33,354 nt of DNA from Erysipelotrichaceae bacterium (GTDB lineage: Bacteria > Bacillota_I > Bacilli_A > Erysipelotrichales > Erysipelotrichaceae), in the NCBI GenBank assembly GCA_017473335.1, contig JAFULN010000036.1, positions 1-33,354 of the forward strand. Reading direction: 5' to 3'. Positions 32,104-33,354 of the stretch are shown in pieces. The notes under the pieces are model-generated. The model was not told the DNA's origin and did not search any database. It saw nothing but the letters and a program-made list of their open reading frames with translations. Position numbers and translations under genes: made by a program. How positions within the stretch are numbered: position 1 is the stretch's first letter; every line of letters starts with the position of its first letter.

Positions 32104-32138
32104 AAATGAGCAAGTGAAGACTTGGAGGTGTTTTTGTC

Positions 32139-32294
32139 GTGGCAAAAGATGATAAAGTAATTTTGACTTGCACAGTCTGCCTGAGTCGCAATTACACAAC
32201 CTATCGAAACAAGAAGACGCATGCTGAACGTCTTGAATTGAAAAAATATTGCAAGAAGTGTGGACAGCACACGCTTCACAAGGAAACGAAATAA
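32139..32294 (+). CDS. rpmG: 50S ribosomal protein L33
   Basis: A 51-residue zinc-ribbon ribosomal protein. It begins at GTG 32139 and reads [19 protein letters not shown], then [28 protein letters not shown]. The two CxxC pairs bind zinc. The start codon GTG is preceded by GGAGGTG. The order rpmG-secE-nusG is conserved in Firmicutes. secE follows after 12 bp. Confidence 0.95.
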   Translation: MAKDDKVILTCTVCLSRNYTTYRNKKTHAERLELKKYCKKCGQHTLHKETK

Positions 32295-32306
32295 GGAGGA
32301 ACCAAG

Positions 32307-32492
32307 ATGTTGAAATGGTTTAGTCTGAGCGGAATCAGTAAAGAAATCAAGCGTATCCGCTGGCCAAAGGTAAAAGATATTACAGAAAATACAGGAGAAG
32401 TTCTTTTGTTTGTAGCTGCGTTTGGCGCATTCTTTATCGTAAGTGATCTGGTGATCACATTCATTCTGAAGTTGATTGGAATTGGAGCATAA
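32307..32492 (+). CDS. secE: Protein translocase subunit SecE
   Basis: A 61-residue single-span membrane protein. The cytoplasmic amphipathic part ISKEIKRIRWPKVKDITENTGEV has the conserved R-x-W-P motif of SecE, followed by the span VLLFVAAFGAFFIVSDLVITFIL. It stabilises SecY in the translocon. RBS AAGGAGGA. It precedes nusG by 2 bp in the usual order. Confidence 0.96.
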   Translation: MLKWFSLSGISKEIKRIRWPKVKDITENTGEVLLFVAAFGAFFIVSDLVITFILKLIGIGA

Positions 32493-32494
32493 GT

Positions 32495-33037
32495 ATGGAA
32501 GAAAAACAGTGGTATGTCGTTAATACGTACGCAGGTCATGAAAACCGTGTAAAAGAAAATCTGGAAAAACGTGTTGAAACAATGGGAATCAGCGATTCTT
32601 TGTTCCGCATTGTTGTTGCAGAAGAAACTGAAATCGAATACAAGAATGGCAAGCCTGTAGAAAAGTCACACAATCTGTTCCCGGGTTATCTGTTTGTAGA
32701 AATGATTATGACAGATGAAGCTTGGTATGTTGTGCGTAATACTCCAGGTGTAACAGGATTTATTGGATCATCAGGCGGTGGGGCGAAGCCGTTCCCGGTT
32801 TCACCAGATGAAATTGAAGCAATTCTGCGTCGCATGGGTCTGTCTGAACGTAAGGTCAATGTTGATTTTGTGGTGGGTGACCGTGTTAAGATTCTGTCTG
32901 GTCCATTGAGTGGAATTGAAGGCAGAGTGGAATCTATGGACAATGACAATGGTGTTGCCAATGTTCTGTGCATTCTGTTTGGACGCGAAACTCCAACAGA
33001 AATTTCCTACAACGATCTAAAGAAAGTTGAGCTTTAA
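32495..33037 (+). CDS. nusG: Transcription elongation/termination factor NusG
   Basis: A 180-residue protein. The NGN domain starts WYVVNTYAGHENRVKENLEKRV and holds FPGYLFVEM and VVRNTPGVTGFIGS. The C-terminal KOW domain reads FVVGDRVKILSGPLSGIEGRV. NusG binds RNA polymerase and links it to Rho or to the ribosome. Length is normal. A strong terminator follows, so it ends the rpmG-secE-nusG operon; rplK, a frequent next gene, is not seen in the remaining 317 bp. Confidence 0.97.
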   Translation: MEEKQWYVVNTYAGHENRVKENLEKRVETMGISDSLFRIVVAEETEIEYKNGKPVEKSHNLFPGYLFVEMIMTDEAWYVVRNTPGVTGFIGSSGGGAKPFPVSPDEIEAILRRMGLSERKVNVDFVVGDRVKILSGPLSGIEGRVESMDNDNGVANVLCILFGRETPTEISYNDLKKVEL

Positions 33038-33048
33038 TAAAGCAAGTT

Positions 33049-33085
33049 AAAAGATGCTTTACCTTATATAGGTAGAGCATCTTTT
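33049..33085 (+). terminator. Terminator after nusG
   Basis: AAAAGATGCTTTACC pairs with GGTAGAGCATCTTTT (one G-U) around TTATATA, followed by ATTTATT. The stem is 15 bp long. Confidence 0.9.
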
Positions 33086-33156
33086 ATTTATTATATAGGA
33101 AAGTTCTATCAGAACTGTAGAAAATGGAAAGTAACATTGTTTGATTCGCATAATGA

Positions 33157-33227
33157 AAGATACAGATTAGGTCATAGATAAACGCTATGAAAAATGCCGA
33201 ATTATATTAATTCGTCACTATCTTGTT
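33157..33227 (+). repeat. Structured repeat, copy 2 (three-stem fold)
   Basis: This copy aligns with 327-400 in the same orientation. It keeps the outer stem AAGATA/TATCTT, the hairpin CATAG/CTATG (loop ATAAACG), the linker AAAAATG, and CACTATCTTGTT at the end. The second hairpin is CGAATTA-TAT-TAATTCG, different in sequence from copy 1 but still paired. No TnpB-like frame precedes it; the nusG terminator is 70 bp upstream. Confidence 0.65.
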
Positions 33228-33354
33228 ATGTGGGTTTAAGACAAACTATTAAATGTCAATAAATGAATATTTTTAATTGATAATTTGTGTTTGTCTTGAA
33301 TTACAAGTGCAATTCTTATGGAAAATACAAATTGATTGTATTTTGGGCGCACTG
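33228..33354. other. Gene-free right end with inverted repeats
   Basis: No coding frame is supported here. A 12-bp inverted repeat with one mismatch (33235-33246 and 33289-33300, core AAGACAAAC/GTTTGTCTT) encloses a very AT-rich 42-bp stretch. A perfect hairpin AAAATACAA-ATTGA-TTGTATTTT lies at 33322-33344 and lacks a following T-run, so it is not a clear terminator. Confidence 0.5.

Noticed and set aside
400-33157. The two direct repeats as ends of one 33-kb transposon
   Set aside because: The interval includes core genes (nusG, secE, mutL, whiA) in conserved order, so it is ordinary chromosome with two separate repeat copies.
1-33354. CRISPR arrays, tRNA or rRNA genes
   Set aside because: No regularly spaced repeats, T-loop (GGTTCGA-type) sequences or rRNA-like stretches were seen on either strand by eye.

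Overview
The window reads as chromosome of a low-to-moderate-GC Firmicute. The gene content (rapZ-yvcK-whiA, cotJABC, secE-nusG, many AGGAGG-type ribosome binding sites, large serine recombinase of the clostridial TnpX type) fits a spore-forming member of the Erysipelotrichia or a relative. The class is an inference from gene order and protein style; no rRNA is present to settle it. No tRNA, rRNA or CRISPR array was seen.

Left part (1-7530) is accessory DNA. It starts with the decayed 3' end of a TnpB-like (IS605 OrfB) gene, then a 74-nt structured repeat, a ribbon-helix-helix-like protein, an iron-dependent alcohol dehydrogenase plus an SLC13-type permease with a convergent MerR regulator, a gene remnant, a Phd/RelE-type toxin-antitoxin pair, a 41-codon ORF and a large serine recombinase. 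The recombinase stops only about 30 bp from the point where the spore-coat gene cotJC loses its homology to its family. The element therefore appears to have integrated into cotJC. This resembles the skin and SPbeta elements, which interrupt sigK and spsM in other spore formers. The other half of cotJC is not in the window.

7512-9912 is a leftward block: cotJA-cotJB-cotJC (5' part), a two-gene iron-sulfur operon, and a small protein with the look of a colicin-D-type immunity protein.

9981-16290 is rightward: the conserved rapZ-yvcK-whiA cluster, a small membrane protein, a DUF2156-type protein and a GNAT acetyltransferase; then a second Phd-type antitoxin whose RelE-type toxin carries a nonsense codon at position 12; then a small membrane protein. 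Three terminators in this stretch share the same AACTGTC/GACAGTT stem.

16330-20083 is a BlaI/BlaR1-type two-gene regulatory unit. Its sensor protease carries an unusually long (about 780 residue) extracytoplasmic part in place of the penicillin-binding-protein-like sensor.

20091-33085 is mostly core: hflX, malQ, an overlapping mutL-miaA-tcdA run followed by a membrane protein and an SGNH esterase, a barnase-like ribonuclease made as a lipoprotein with its barstar inhibitor, adenosine deaminase plus a MATE exporter, and rpmG-secE-nusG. After the nusG terminator the window ends in gene-free DNA that holds a second copy of the structured repeat seen at the left end.
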